A stretch of DNA of 64,000 nt from Bacillota bacterium (GCA_021820965.1 JAKACZ010000025.1:1-64000), one strand, 5' to 3'; shown: positions 10,104 to 18,715, numbered from the stretch's first letter. Numbers and translations are program-made. Notes: a model not told the origin generated them from the letters alone.

Positions 10104-10767
10104 TGTATCAGGTGGCCAGGCCATTCGGGTGCCGCTCGGATGTGAGGACAGCCACTATCTGGTGGATGTGATGCGTCTAAAAGCGGGCGACAGCCTGGAA
10201 GTTTTGACGCGCGATAATACGGTGTGGTCGGCGGTGCTGGAGCCGAACCACATGGTGCGGCTCCAGACCGAACTGGATCGGCATAATCGGTTGCCCCGGC
10301 ATGTGACCTTGTATCAAGCGCTTCTCAAAGGCGATCATTTCGGGGCGGTAGTTGACCGGGCGACACAAGCGGGCGTGGGACGCATCGTGCCGATAGTAAC
10401 TGCGCGCTGCATTGTTCGAGAGGTAAGCCTCAACAAGCGGGCGCGCTGGTCGCTGCTGGCCAAAGAGGCCGGCGAACAAAGCCACCGCATTGATGTGCCC
10501 GACATCGGGGACTTGGCGTCGTTGGACTCGTTGGTGCCGGGAGGCGGGGCCTTTGGATGCGTCTTGGATCCGCGCGCAGCTTATGATCGGCCCTGGCTTG
10601 AGCCCCAACATGGGCCTGTCGAACTGGTGGTTGGGCCTGAAGGAGGACTCACGCCGGATGAGGTCAGTCGTCTTCAGTCGGTAGGATTCCGCCCGATTTC
10701 GCTGGGCCCGCGTGTTTACCGGGCGGAAAATGCAGGTGCCTTTGCCACTGTGTTGTTCCTGCAATAA
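10084..10767 (+). CDS. rsmE: RsmE, 16S rRNA m3U1498 methyltransferase
   Basis: 227 residues from the ATG at 10084, overlapping prmA by 20 bp. It shows an N-terminal PUA-like domain (DNTVWSAV region) and a SPOUT trefoil-knot C-terminus with VGPEGGLTPDEV and SLGPRVYRAENA, the SAM-binding loops of the family. It methylates N3 of U1498 in the decoding centre. Confidence 0.93.
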   Translation: MIRLRLDVSGGQAIRVPLGCEDSHYLVDVMRLKAGDSLEVLTRDNTVWSAVLEPNHMVRLQTELDRHNRLPRHVTLYQALLKGDHFGAVVDRATQAGVGRIVPIVTARCIVREVSLNKRARWSLLAKEAGEQSHRIDVPDIGDLASLDSLVPGGGAFGCVLDPRAAYDRPWLEPQHGPVELVVGPEGGLTPDEVSRLQSVGFRPISLGPRVYRAENAGAFATVLFLQ

Positions 10768-10846
10768 TCGGGCTGACTGCCACTTTTGGTCAACGTTGCT
10801 AGACTCGACTCGCCCGTGCCCGGTCATGCTAGCGTCAGGGAGGTCG

Positions 10847-11002
10847 ATGTCAGTGGGCAAGGTGATCGAACTGAAATTTTGCGACATCTGTCATAAGCCC
10901 GTTGTCAAACGGGAGACCACCGCGTTTGCCGCCGGGTTCTTGGAAAGCACGCTGTGTAGGGAATGCCTGACGAAGTACGGCCACTTGTACCGCCCCTGGT
11001 AG
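10847..11002 (+). CDS. Small protein with two CxxC motifs (zinc-ribbon-like), unknown function
   Basis: A 51-residue frame with FCDICHKPVV (C12, C15) and LCREC (C37, C40), the arrangement of a tiny zinc ribbon. GTG at 10853, nine bases after AGGGAGG, is the better-placed start; ATG at 10847 lies only 3 nt from it. It lies between rsmE and the rpsU promoter on the same strand. I do not recognise a named family. Possible roles are nucleic-acid binding or a ribosome-associated factor, by context only. Confidence 0.6.
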   Translation: MSVGKVIELKFCDICHKPVVKRETTAFAAGFLESTLCRECLTKYGHLYRPW

Positions 11003-11014
11003 TCCCGAGACGGT

Positions 11015-11044
11015 TTGACACCTCTTCGACCATACCCGTATAAT
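11015..11044 (+). promoter_or_regulatory. Strong sigma-A promoter for rpsU-yqeY
   Basis: TTGACA at 11015-11020 and TATAAT at 11039-11044 are both perfect consensus boxes, 18 nt apart. Transcription would start near 11051, giving a leader of about 210 nt before rpsU. Confidence 0.9.
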
Positions 11045-11050
11045 AATTGG

Positions 11051-11260
11051 GATTTAGTGCTCTTTCCTGGCAAGGTTGGAAGGTCGCGGGATCCCGGGAT
11101 TCGCGTGAGGTATTTTCTTCCCAGAGATTCAAGCGGGCCCTGGCCCTTTTTTATGAAGCTTCTGCTGGATGTATTCTTCATCGCATGCGGGGGAGCCGAA
11201 GGGGCGTCTCAAACCATGGAAGGAGACCCCGACCCGATCGGGTGGAGGGGAGGGAGATTA
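11051..11260 (+). other. Long 5' leader of rpsU, possible cis-regulatory RNA
   Basis: About 210 nt of untranslated leader. It contains GGGCCCTGGCCC followed by six Ts, a short terminator-like hairpin, near 11130-11150. Just before the ribosome site is the palindrome CCCGATCGGG at 11233-11242, next to the G-rich Shine-Dalgarno. No T-box signature is visible. An attenuator or an S21 autoregulatory leader is possible, but this is inference. Confidence 0.4.
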
Positions 11261-11434
11261 ATGTCAGAGGTCAAGGTCGGCAAAAATGAAAGTCTGGAGA
11301 GTGCACTACGGCGGTTTAAGCGTCAAATTCAAAAAGCCGGGGTGCTTTCCGAAGCGCGCCGTCATGAGCATTATGAAAAGCCGAGCGTTCGCCGCAAGAA
11401 GAAGTCCGAAGCCGCTCGCAAGAAGAAGAAATAA
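11261..11434 (+). CDS. rpsU: 30S ribosomal protein S21
   Basis: 57 residues, the usual size, with the S21 pattern: [14 protein letters not shown] near the N-terminus, HEHYEKPS in the middle and a run of Arg/Lys at the C-terminus. The ATG at 11261 has GGGGAGGGAG upstream. The reading frame extends upstream of this ATG but without S21 similarity. Confidence 0.96.
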   Translation: MSEVKVGKNESLESALRRFKRQIQKAGVLSEARRHEHYEKPSVRRKKKSEAARKKKK

Positions 11435-11443
11435 GGAGTTGCC

Positions 11444-11902
11444 ATGCCTTTACGTGACCGCCTAAACGATGACTTAAAATCCGCGATGCGGGCTAAAGAT
11501 GCTAAACGCCTTTCGGTCATCCGGGGGATCAAAGCTGCGATACTGCAGGTTGAGACCCGAGGTGAGCGGACCACCCTGGGCGATGAAGGCATTCTCGAAG
11601 TCATCGTCAAAGAGGTCAAGGAACGTCGGGACAGCATGGATGAGTTTGAGCGTGCCGGACGGACCGAGTTGGTGGAAAAACTGGCGCAGGAAATCCAGCT
11701 GCTCGAACAGTATCTGCCGGAACCCTTGTCCGAACCCGCGCTTGAACAGCTCGTGCATGAGGCTATTCAGGCCACGGCCGCGCAAGGCCCGAAGGACATA
11801 GGCCGTGTGATGGGTTGGCTACTCCCGCGAACCCGTGGCCGGGCGGACGGGTCCAAGGTGTCGGAGACTGTCAAGAAAGCCCTGCAGAGTCAGGCAGGTT
11901 AG
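11444..11902 (+). CDS. yqeY: YqeY/GatB-domain protein
   Basis: 152 residues matching the YqeY family: a four-helix N-terminal part (LRDRLNDDLKSAMRAKD, IRGIKAAI) and a C-terminal GatB/YqeY domain. The domain occurs on the amidotransferase subunit GatB, where it contacts tRNA. The free-standing protein's job is not established. Co-transcribed with rpsU (9 bp gap), as in many Firmicutes, and followed at once by a terminator. Confidence 0.93.
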   Translation: MPLRDRLNDDLKSAMRAKDAKRLSVIRGIKAAILQVETRGERTTLGDEGILEVIVKEVKERRDSMDEFERAGRTELVEKLAQEIQLLEQYLPEPLSEPALEQLVHEAIQATAAQGPKDIGRVMGWLLPRTRGRADGSKVSETVKKALQSQAG

Positions 11903-11905
11903 TCG

Positions 11906-12904
11906 ATGTGGGAAAAGGGCCACAAGGCCCTTTTTTTAATTGCTGGCCTCCTTATTGTGACAGGATCCGTGTGGGTTCTCAGGCCCCGCCCCGAAAAACC
12001 GCAGTTGCTGCCGACGCTCTGGATCTTTTATGCGCGAGCGACCGGCCTCCACGAGACACTGTATGGGCGGCATTATTCGGCCCGGGGACGGCCCTTGGGG
12101 AAGCCCCTCCGGATCGGCGCCTTGGGCCTGATCCAACAAATCCAGGGGGCTGCCTCGGGGTTAGGAAGGTGGGAATGGGTGACAACCGGGCATTTTGTGG
12201 TAGGACTGACCAGAGGTCGGGTGTCCATTCGCCGCCGTGCCCCGGCGCGACGCCAAATTCTTTCCGTTGCCGAGTTTGAGCGAAAATTATATTCCGTGGT
12301 GGAGGGGTCAAACCAACGTCAGGTGAGCGTGGCGCAATGGACCGCCAACGGGTGGCATGTGATACGGTCAAATCTTCCCATCGGGATTACCACCTTGGTT
12401 CAGGGTCCGCAGTCGACCGTGTGGGTTTTAACCGCACAGCCCGACCGTGCCTACGTGACCGAAGTTCAGGGCGGAAATCAGCGGTATAAGACACCGCCGC
12501 TCGAGCCTCAAGGCACGATGGGGTTTTGGCAGGGCGAGCCGGTTATCCCATTTGTTCGGGGATCGGGTACCTTTGGGTTTTGGGACGGCCTGGACCACCG
12601 ATTTCCCTCCGTCTATCGGGCCGCGGTGAGCGTCACAGATACCGCGCCGCTGTGGGGGCTGGGCGTTTACGGAATGATCCCATTTTCCGACGGGCGCTTT
12701 AACCTGCAGCGTACAGTCCCGTGGCCGTCGCACATGCCGACCACGCCTGAACCGCTGAGTAGTGGGACCAGCCCGTGGGTGGCGGTGTTCAGCGGATTCA
12801 GCCAGGGAATTTGGTTTAATGTGAACGCTGGCCGATTCGGACCGTCGTTTCAGATAAAGACGCCGTGGTGGGCGGTGGTGCGAGCAGCTTCTTTGGGGTC
12901 GTAG
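11906..12904 (+). CDS. Membrane-anchored hypothetical protein
   Basis: 332 residues. The N-terminus has one hydrophobic segment (ALFLIAGLLIVTGSVWVL), a likely signal anchor. The rest is a predicted extracytoplasmic domain rich in Trp, Gly and Val with repeated short strands, which could be a beta-propeller. No family recognised. If ATG 11906 is the start, the yqeY terminator is within the coding sequence. A GTG near 11957 is an in-frame alternative that removes most of the anchor. Its 3' end overlaps the opposite gene by 55 bp. Confidence 0.55.
   Translation: MWEKGHKALFLIAGLLIVTGSVWVLRPRPEKPQLLPTLWIFYARATGLHETLYGRHYSARGRPLGKPLRIGALGLIQQIQGAASGLGRWEWVTTGHFVVGLTRGRVSIRRRAPARRQILSVAEFERKLYSVVEGSNQRQVSVAQWTANGWHVIRSNLPIGITTLVQGPQSTVWVLTAQPDRAYVTEVQGGNQRYKTPPLEPQGTMGFWQGEPVIPFVRGSGTFGFWDGLDHRFPSVYRAAVSVTDTAPLWGLGVYGMIPFSDGRFNLQRTVPWPSHMPTTPEPLSSGTSPWVAVFSGFSQGIWFNVNAGRFGPSFQIKTPWWAVVRAASLGS
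11913..11937 (+). terminator. Rho-independent terminator after rpsU-yqeY
   Basis: A perfect 9-bp stem AAAAGGGCC / GGCCCTTTT with loop ACAA, followed by three more Ts. It begins 10 bp after the yqeY stop, and lies inside the first codons of the next open reading frame. Confidence 0.9.
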
Positions 12905-13530
12905 CTGCGTGGGTGGTGGTAGGCATCGTATCCCCCGACCAGGTAGCCTACCCGCGGAAAGCCGCGAACCATGGTGTCCCGAGCAGCCAAAATCGCTCGG
13001 TCATCGCGCCCAGCTAAGAAAATGATGGGACGCCCGGAGTCCAACCCCTCCGACCCTGCCGGCCATTTGGAAAACGGCAGGCTGCGAGTGGTCTGGGGGA
13101 AGGGGAAGCGCTCCTTTTCGATCGGTTCACGTACGTCGACAATGTCCGCGTCTGGATGGTCGCGGACGTATGTCAGGAAGCGATCAGGAAACACCAGTTC
13201 GCCGAGCTGCACCAAAAGCCCTTTGCCTTCCCACGTTCTCGGAAGACTGGCAAAAATTCCGATCACATCGACTCCAACGGCATCGATTTCTCGGGCTGCG
13301 ACGTGGCCCGAGACGGGCGACTGGGCGACCACGATTACCCGGTCGCCTCGGTCTAGCTGGTGACTCGACAGCAATTGAAATCCGAAACGGGGGGCTGCCA
13401 GCGGGATCGCGCCTTGAAGGTGTAGGTACACATATTCCTGCGGTGTGCGGACATCGACAACGCGAGCTCCCCGCGCCGTCTGGCGGCGAACATCTTCATA
13501 GGAGAGCACAACGACGGTTAAATCCAGCAT
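12850..13530 (-). CDS. Tandem rhodanese-like protein without catalytic cysteines
   Basis: 226 residues containing two rhodanese folds. The first has RVVDVRTPQEYVYLHLQGAIPL and the second ADIVDVREPIEKERFP. The active-site loops, normally C-x4-[RS], read VVAQSPVSGHVAA and IFLAGRDDRAILAA, and the protein has no cysteine at all. It therefore cannot carry persulfide and may be a binding or regulatory version. It is the last gene of a run with 13570-14247 and 14229-15056. Confidence 0.75.
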   Translation of the reverse strand: MLDLTVVVLSYEDVRRQTARGARVVDVRTPQEYVYLHLQGAIPLAAPRFGFQLLSSHQLDRGDRVIVVAQSPVSGHVAAREIDAVGVDVIGIFASLPRTWEGKGLLVQLGELVFPDRFLTYVRDHPDADIVDVREPIEKERFPFPQTTRSLPFSKWPAGSEGLDSGRPIIFLAGRDDRAILAARDTMVRGFPRVGYLVGGYDAYHHPRSYDPKEAARTTAHHGVFI

Positions 13531-13569
13531 AGGCCCGCACTACCCCCATTCATCTCATCCCATCCCATC

Positions 13570-14247
13570 CTAGCGGGAACGGCCCCAAATAGGCAAGGTC
13601 TTGAACACGGTGGACCGTAGTTTCTCATCGCCAAACCGTGGCAGCGCGGCTATCTCGGTTGGTTCGTGGTCGGAAAGGTCGCCCATGGCCAGTGGGCGCC
13701 CTAACCACTCTGCCAGACGAACCAATCGCCAGAGCTCGGTGCCGTCCACCGACGCCACTGCAAAGCCGGGGTCACGCGCGACCAGATAGGATACCGCCGT
13801 CCACCCAAATGTCGCGACATCCAGCCAAATAGGCACATTCGCGATGTCTTTAAGGGTGCTTAAACTGATGGCAATCTGACTAAGGTTACTTGGCAACGGA
13901 CGCTGAACGACTAGCCGGCGAAGCGGTGCGGCAGTCTGTGCCCACTCCAATAGGTGCAACGCCTGGTCTCCGGCGCCGAGGGGCAGGGTCATCTCAACCG
14001 TGACATCGGCGGGAGATGCCTGTTTATCCACGTGTGACGGTGCGGTGCAGTACCAATGGGCTCCGTCGGCGGGTTCTGTTATCTCCAGGGATGGCCAGGG
14101 GCCAAACGTGTCGGCGATCAAATGGCCCCGTCCGCGATGGCTTCGAAGAAACCTGTGGATGGCCCATTCTTGAAAAGCCTTCGGTGTTCCTCGGACATCC
14201 AGTGTTGGCATCCAGATTAGGGGCGCAATCACGGCGCGACCTCCCAT
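13570..14247 (-). CDS. Conserved-looking hypothetical protein in a radical SAM operon
   Basis: 225 residues, unrecognised. It alternates predicted strands and helices (PIWLDVATFGWTAVSYLV, LRRLVVQRPLPSNLSQIAI), suggesting an alpha/beta barrel-like domain. No signal peptide or clear membrane segment. It starts inside the end of the upstream radical SAM gene (19 bp overlap), which implies translational coupling and a shared task. Confidence 0.6.
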   Translation of the reverse strand: MGGRAVIAPLIWMPTLDVRGTPKAFQEWAIHRFLRSHRGRGHLIADTFGPWPSLEITEPADGAHWYCTAPSHVDKQASPADVTVEMTLPLGAGDQALHLLEWAQTAAPLRRLVVQRPLPSNLSQIAISLSTLKDIANVPIWLDVATFGWTAVSYLVARDPGFAVASVDGTELWRLVRLAEWLGRPLAMGDLSDHEPTEIAALPRFGDEKLRSTVFKTLPIWGRSR

Positions 14248-15056
14248 TGCGGAGCCACTACCCCGTCCGCGCCGGCGGCTCCTAAAATTTCAGCGGCGTC
14301 ACCTGCGTTTTCCTCAACCAGGCGCACGTAAATTGTTAGCTCGGGACGTGCCTGGCGAAGGCGATGGACCACTTGCGCGGTCTCCAGTACCGAGGCATCA
14401 CCCATCACTGACCACGCCGTCCCCTCGCTTTGCAGGGGTTTTACCTCAATATGGTCTGGTTCAAGAGTGCGCAGGACCGCCACATAATCATCCCAATTTT
14501 CGTCCTCCATTTGCGGTACAATCATGGGCGCGACGGCATAATCCAGTCCCACGGCTGCAGCGACTTCGACAACTTGGAGCCATTCTCGGGTTTCAATACG
14601 GTAGGGTGCCCAACGGGTGCGTCGGTCGTCCGACCAGGTTTCTGAGCCTCCGGGTCCGACCAGGTCGGCTCCTGCCCATTTAAGGAGCCTCAGCAGGTCT
14701 CGTAGCGAGCGCCGTTCCACCATGTGGTATTGCCACAGCTCGATGGGCGAAAATACCATGAGACGCCCCGAAAAATGCTTGCGGAGACGTCGTATAAAAT
14801 GAATCCAGTAGTCAAAGGATTGGCTGGTCGACAGGCCGCCACGCAGTTTCACCATCGTCACTCCATCAAAGTCGGGCGCGGCGGCTTCCACCTGGTCCCA
14901 GGTTAACCCGACCGGAGCGCGGGATAAGGGGACTTTGGGAAGCGGGATAGCTAAACGGCAAAACGAGCAGCCCGCCCAACAGTAGCGGGATGTGGTTAGG
15001 ATGCCCACAGGCACGACCGCGGCCGTCAAATCAGGCTGAAGCTCGGGAACCCACAT
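14229..15056 (-). CDS. Divergent radical SAM protein (MqnE/MqnC/CofH-like)
   Basis: 275 residues. The cluster motif RYCWAGCSFC gives C26, C30 and C33 in C-X3-C-X2-C spacing. Later segments such as LLKWAGADLVGPGGSETW and VAPMIVPQMEDENWDDYV resemble the barrel of futalosine-pathway and F420-pathway radical SAM enzymes. It is shorter than those (about 360 residues), and the C-terminal part ends in a glycine/alanine-rich barrel strand. A strong GAGGAGGG precedes ATG 15056. The exact reaction is unknown. Confidence 0.7.
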   Translation of the reverse strand: MWVPELQPDLTAAVVPVGILTTSRYCWAGCSFCRLAIPLPKVPLSRAPVGLTWDQVEAAAPDFDGVTMVKLRGGLSTSQSFDYWIHFIRRLRKHFSGRLMVFSPIELWQYHMVERRSLRDLLRLLKWAGADLVGPGGSETWSDDRRTRWAPYRIETREWLQVVEVAAAVGLDYAVAPMIVPQMEDENWDDYVAVLRTLEPDHIEVKPLQSEGTAWSVMGDASVLETAQVVHRLRQARPELTIYVRLVEENAGDAAEILGAAGADGVVAPQWEVAP

Positions 15057-15588
15057 GATAACCCTCCTCGTGGTGTTCGCATTCGACAGATGCCATGCGA
15101 TTCCCTGCCTAACTCATCGGCTCCGTTGGGCGCGCGGCTTCAGCGGGCTTGTTGCGGCACCACAAAACAAGAAACCGGTCTCGATCTGGTGCATCGTAAC
15201 GCCTGGCTTTTTATTCGCGATTGCTTGGGCCGAAAGGTGATGTTGCCCCTGCCATTCGGTTTTGCTCAATCACAGCCCGTACCCCTGGAGTTGGTATCCC
15301 CCCAGATGACCGCCGCTATCGCGGCTGTTGCTGGTTCAGCGCGGGAATGGGGCAGGCCTCCGTGGGCCGCTATGGACTGCATACACTGCTTGCGCTGGAG
15401 GAGCTTGCTGGGATCCGCCCTGCCATGGAAACCGTGCGGGCGCCGGGTCCGGTGCCCTCTGGTGGGACGTTCTTTCCACTCCGAAAGATGCTCGCATATG
15501 AAACTGCTCTGCATCGGGCACGGGTGATCGTCGTCGATCCTCCCTAAACGTCCTCTAGAGATGCCTCAAGTGCGGGCATGTGGTGCGG
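15057..15588. other. Intergenic or decayed region, no secure gene
   Basis: A plus-strand frame (15221-15547, 108 codons) has protein-like composition near its end (LLALEELAGIRPAMETV), but I recognise no family and see no convincing ribosome site. Possibly the tail of a lost gene divergent to the radical SAM operon. Confidence 0.3.
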
Positions 15589-16394
15589 TTATTCCAACAA
15601 CCCGCCCCCACCAACGGAGGTCGCTTCCACAATGAGTCCCTCACGCGGTGTCAAAAACCGCATGGTGGTCGATCCCACCATGGCAGGGAACGCTGATGCT
15701 GGATGCGCGGGATTTTGAAATCCGGTTTCTTTGACAAGGGCGCATTGGCGACCGCTGTCCGTCGAATGGAAGAGCACGTATGTCTCGTTGACGGTGGCCA
15801 GGTCACGCTTCACCAACAACCAGCGAGATGTACTGTCGGCACTGCGAATATAAGACGGTCCCTGTTGGTCAGGGTGCTGGGCACTAAAGTGATGCACCAG
15901 GGCTGTGGCTGTCACCGGCGGTGGAAACTTAAGCGTTCTGATCACCTGCTTTAGGAGACGCCGCTGTTTCTTGGGGACGACCACTCCTAGGTTGTACCAG
16001 AACCGTCCACTGGTCCCGGTGAAACGAAAGGTCGTCTGGTTGCCATTGGTTCATGTCTTTTCACTCCAATATGGGCGGAAACTAGCGGTATGGGGTGGGC
16101 ATCGGCTCCATTACCAGGCAATAAGGCGCCAAAGGCACCAGACACTGGTGTCCGCGACAGCGTGACTTGCGGGCCACGATGCCATGCTGAGGGAATCCGT
16201 AACGTAAGAGCGCCCAATCGAATGGTTCGCCACGCGGGTCGTGACGGGGCGTGTGAGGCAGTGGCGACGGATGTTGCGGTCGCCTGCGTGGTCGGAGTAG
16301 CCGGCGACGTCCATGATTTGGTGCCACAGCCTACGAGGACGACACCGATGCAGCTGCCCCCAGCCATCATCATTCTATGGGTTCGTTGATACAT
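15589..16394 (-). pseudogene. Lipoprotein with BNR/sialidase-like repeat, broken by frameshift and truncated
   Basis: The first part (16394-15987) begins with a lipoprotein signal: a hydrophobic stretch ending in VLVGC, C23 as the lipidation site, then a Thr/Ser-rich linker. It stops at a TAG (15987). A second frame (15984-15589) resumes with YVLFHSTDSGRQC, similar to an Asp-box/BNR repeat, and ends at GLLE where a further repeat would be expected. I read both as one former surface protein with a frameshift and a lost C-terminus. Confidence 0.5.
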
Positions 16395-16619
16395 GACTAC
16401 ACCTCTTCAAGACGTAACGTCATTTCCGCTCCAATGGTAACGGAGCATCGCTGGTAGATAGTGCGCCGTAGAACATCAGTAGCATAGCAGTCTGCTTGGT
16501 CTACAAGAATAAATCCTGTCTACCTGAATCATGTCCTTTGGTTCTTGCGCTATATGGGGTGGATGTGATGACGCATTCGAATTGACCGACATCTAATCGA
16601 CCGAAGGGAGTGTCAAAAC

Positions 16620-16859
16620 ATGTGGGGGATCGATACGAGTAGTAACGTTGAGTATGAAGTTTCTTGCCTTAAGAATCAGAAGGTCGATTACGGCGGAAAC
16701 GTTATGAGTAAATCGGAGGCTCAAGCCTTGTCAAAGGACTTCAAGCTGATGGCGGTTTGGGAAAACGCTCAAAAAGGGAACGATCCGAATTATTTTAGCT
16801 ATAGCCACGGTGTTAGCGACGGTGAGCAAGCATTTGAAATCCCCCCAAAAGAGAATTAA
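16620..16859 (+). pseudogene. DUF1906-like (glycoside-hydrolase-like) fragment
   Basis: 79 residues. It opens with WGIDTSSNVEYEVSCLKNQ and continues SKSEAQALSKDFKLMAVWEN, the pattern of the DUF1906 / Rv2525c-like glycosidase-fold domain. The family domain is around 200 residues. Here the segment between the first strand and the SEA helix is shortened and the C-terminal half is missing. A Shine-Dalgarno GAAGGGAG precedes the ATG, so it may still be translated. Function doubtful. Confidence 0.5.
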
Positions 16860-16919
16860 TTTTAGCTTAAAATTAGGAAATGGTGGGCAGCGCTAGCACT
16901 TGGAGGACCATGAATAGAT

Positions 16920-17801
16920 ATGGTAACGGATACCGAAGAACAGGCACTCGTCGCTGGTAGATTTCGAGGGTCTCGATCAGGGTCGGTGTGGCACCGACCA
17001 CTGCTTTGGATTGGACTGGGGCTATTTGTCGGCATCGTTCTTATTTGCTTTGCCGGCCCGCATTTTTACCCCATTAGTCCATTGGCTGTCCATGTGATGG
17101 AAGCCGGGCGCCCGCCCTCCCTCCGGTTTCCATTGGGGACCGATGCGCTGGGTCGCAGCGAATTGGCCCGCGTCATGTTTGGGGGCCGGCTTCTCATCCT
17201 TATCGCCTTGGCATCCGCCCTCAGCGCTGCCATTCTCGGCGTCGGGGTTGGGCTGATCTCGGGATATGTCGGCGGCACGCTCGACCGTGTGACCGTCTGG
17301 GTCATGGACGTAGTGCTCAGTGTTCCGCAACTGGTGCCACTGCTGCTCATCGCGTTTCTCATAACGAGCAGTCCTGCCACGATGATTGGGGTGATTGGTG
17401 CCACCACCTGGCCTCTGGTCGCGCGTCCCGTCCGAGCCCAGGTGCTAAGCGTCCGAGAGCGTCCGCATGTGTCGGCCGCCTTGTCTTTAGGGGCCTCGTC
17501 CTGGCGTGTCATGGGGCGTCATATCCTGCCAACGCTGACCCCCACCGTCTTGATGTCCGCCAGCAACAGCGTGAGCACGGCGGTTGTGGTGCTTGCTACG
17601 GCCAGCTACTTCGGTATTAGTCTGCCGCCGCCCTAGCCCAATTGGTCGTCGATGATCGCCCACGGCATGCACCAGATTTACTCCAACGAGTGGTGGTTGT
17701 GGGTGTCGCCCGCGGTCGCGCTGGCGCTGTTGGTTCTCTCTATCAATATGGTTTCGGAGGCAGCGCATGCCGTCGCCCGCCAGGGGGGATCCGCATCATG
17801 A
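16920..17801 (+). pseudogene. DppC/OppC-type ABC permease interrupted by an in-frame TAG
   Basis: The first 238 codons encode a peptide/nickel transporter inner-membrane subunit: an N-terminal TM segment, the FPLGTDALGRSELARVMFGG signature and the EAA-like loop AALSLGASSWRVMGRHILP. A TAG at 17634-17636 follows SLPPP. The same frame continues with PNWSSMIAHGMHQI and a last TM helix to a TGA at 17799, which is the normal family ending (PPTPxWGxM...). One base change (for example TCG to TAG) explains the break. The TGA overlaps the next start. Confidence 0.8.
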
Positions 17802-18715
17802 GTCGTCTGATCGCTCGGCGACTGGTCGAAGCGGTGCTGGCGCTGGCTGCCATGGCGGTCATCATGTTCTTTCTGCTTCACCTCGATCATGCTAGCCCGG
17901 CCCGTGCCATGCTGGGCAAAGAGTGGACGCCGCAGAAGGGTGCCGCGCTCACTGTGGCGCTGGGGCTCGACAGACCGGTGCCCGTGCAGTTTGTGCTCTG
18001 GTTTAAGAGTCTAGTCAGTGTCAGTGGTCTAGGCGAGATTATCCGATACCAGCTACCGCCTACCCTGGAAATTTTTGCGCTTGGCAGTGCCCTGGGCTAC
18101 GGCATCACCGTATGGTTGGCCCGCATTCAAATTCGCTATGCCGGATCGGTCGTGGATGCAGCGCTGACTGTGACACTGAGTCTTTTGGGGGCCGTCCCGG
18201 GATTTGTCATCGGCCTAGTTCTCTTGTACGTACTGGCCATTCACTGGCTGGTACTGCCGGCCACGGCCTTCACCCCGTCTGGCGCAGCCTTTCCGAGTTG
18301 GGTGTTTCACCACATCTTGCCCATCGTCGCGTTAGCGGTGACCGTTGTGGGGCCTTGGACTCGGCAGTTACGGGGATCGATGGCCGAGGAAGCTGCTGCC
18401 GAATACGTGCGTACGGCCCGCGCCAAGGGCGCTTGGGAATCCCGGATTATCTCTCACCATATTTTCAAGAATGCCCTGCTGCCCTTTATTACGTTGGTGG
18501 GCCTATCGATGCCCACCATGATTAACACCGTCATCGCTCTCGATCTGATTTTCGGTGTCCGGGGCGCAGGCGCTGCCCTGCTGGGATCACTGTACGCCCT
18601 GTTTTTTGCGCGCGCCACTACCGTGGCCCTGGTGCTGGCGGCCGTGACCGTGCTGGGCAGCATGGCGGCTGACATCGCGTATTGCCTCATTGATCCCCGC
18701 ATAGAGTATCGCTAG
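17798..18715 (+). CDS. DppB/OppB-type ABC transporter permease
   Basis: 305 residues from ATG 17798 with about six TM segments. The C-terminal part has the permease loop EYVRTARAKGAWESRI and the family ending with GSLYALFFARATTVALVL. Substrate unknown; peptide or nickel are the family options. It follows the C-type permease with a 4-bp overlap. The usual order is B then C. No ATPase or binding protein lies beside it, and the upstream partner is broken, so the transporter is probably non-functional. Confidence 0.8.
   Translation: MSRLIARRLVEAVLALAAMAVIMFFLLHLDHASPARAMLGKEWTPQKGAALTVALGLDRPVPVQFVLWFKSLVSVSGLGEIIRYQLPPTLEIFALGSALGYGITVWLARIQIRYAGSVVDAALTVTLSLLGAVPGFVIGLVLLYVLAIHWLVLPATAFTPSGAAFPSWVFHHILPIVALAVTVVGPWTRQLRGSMAEEAAAEYVRTARAKGAWESRIISHHIFKNALLPFITLVGLSMPTMINTVIALDLIFGVRGAGAALLGSLYALFFARATTVALVLAAVTVLGSMAADIAYCLIDPRIEYR

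Noticed and set aside
10177..10887. 236-codon minus-strand frame
   Set aside because: Antisense shadow of rsmE in high-GC DNA, with no ribosome site and no motifs.
11051..11260. T-box or tRNA-sensing leader before rpsU
   Set aside because: The T-box core sequence is absent and the downstream genes are not aminoacyl-tRNA or amino-acid genes.
15090..15547. Overlapping plus-strand frames of 108 and 145 codons
   Set aside because: They overlap in different frames with no family signature; at most decayed coding DNA.
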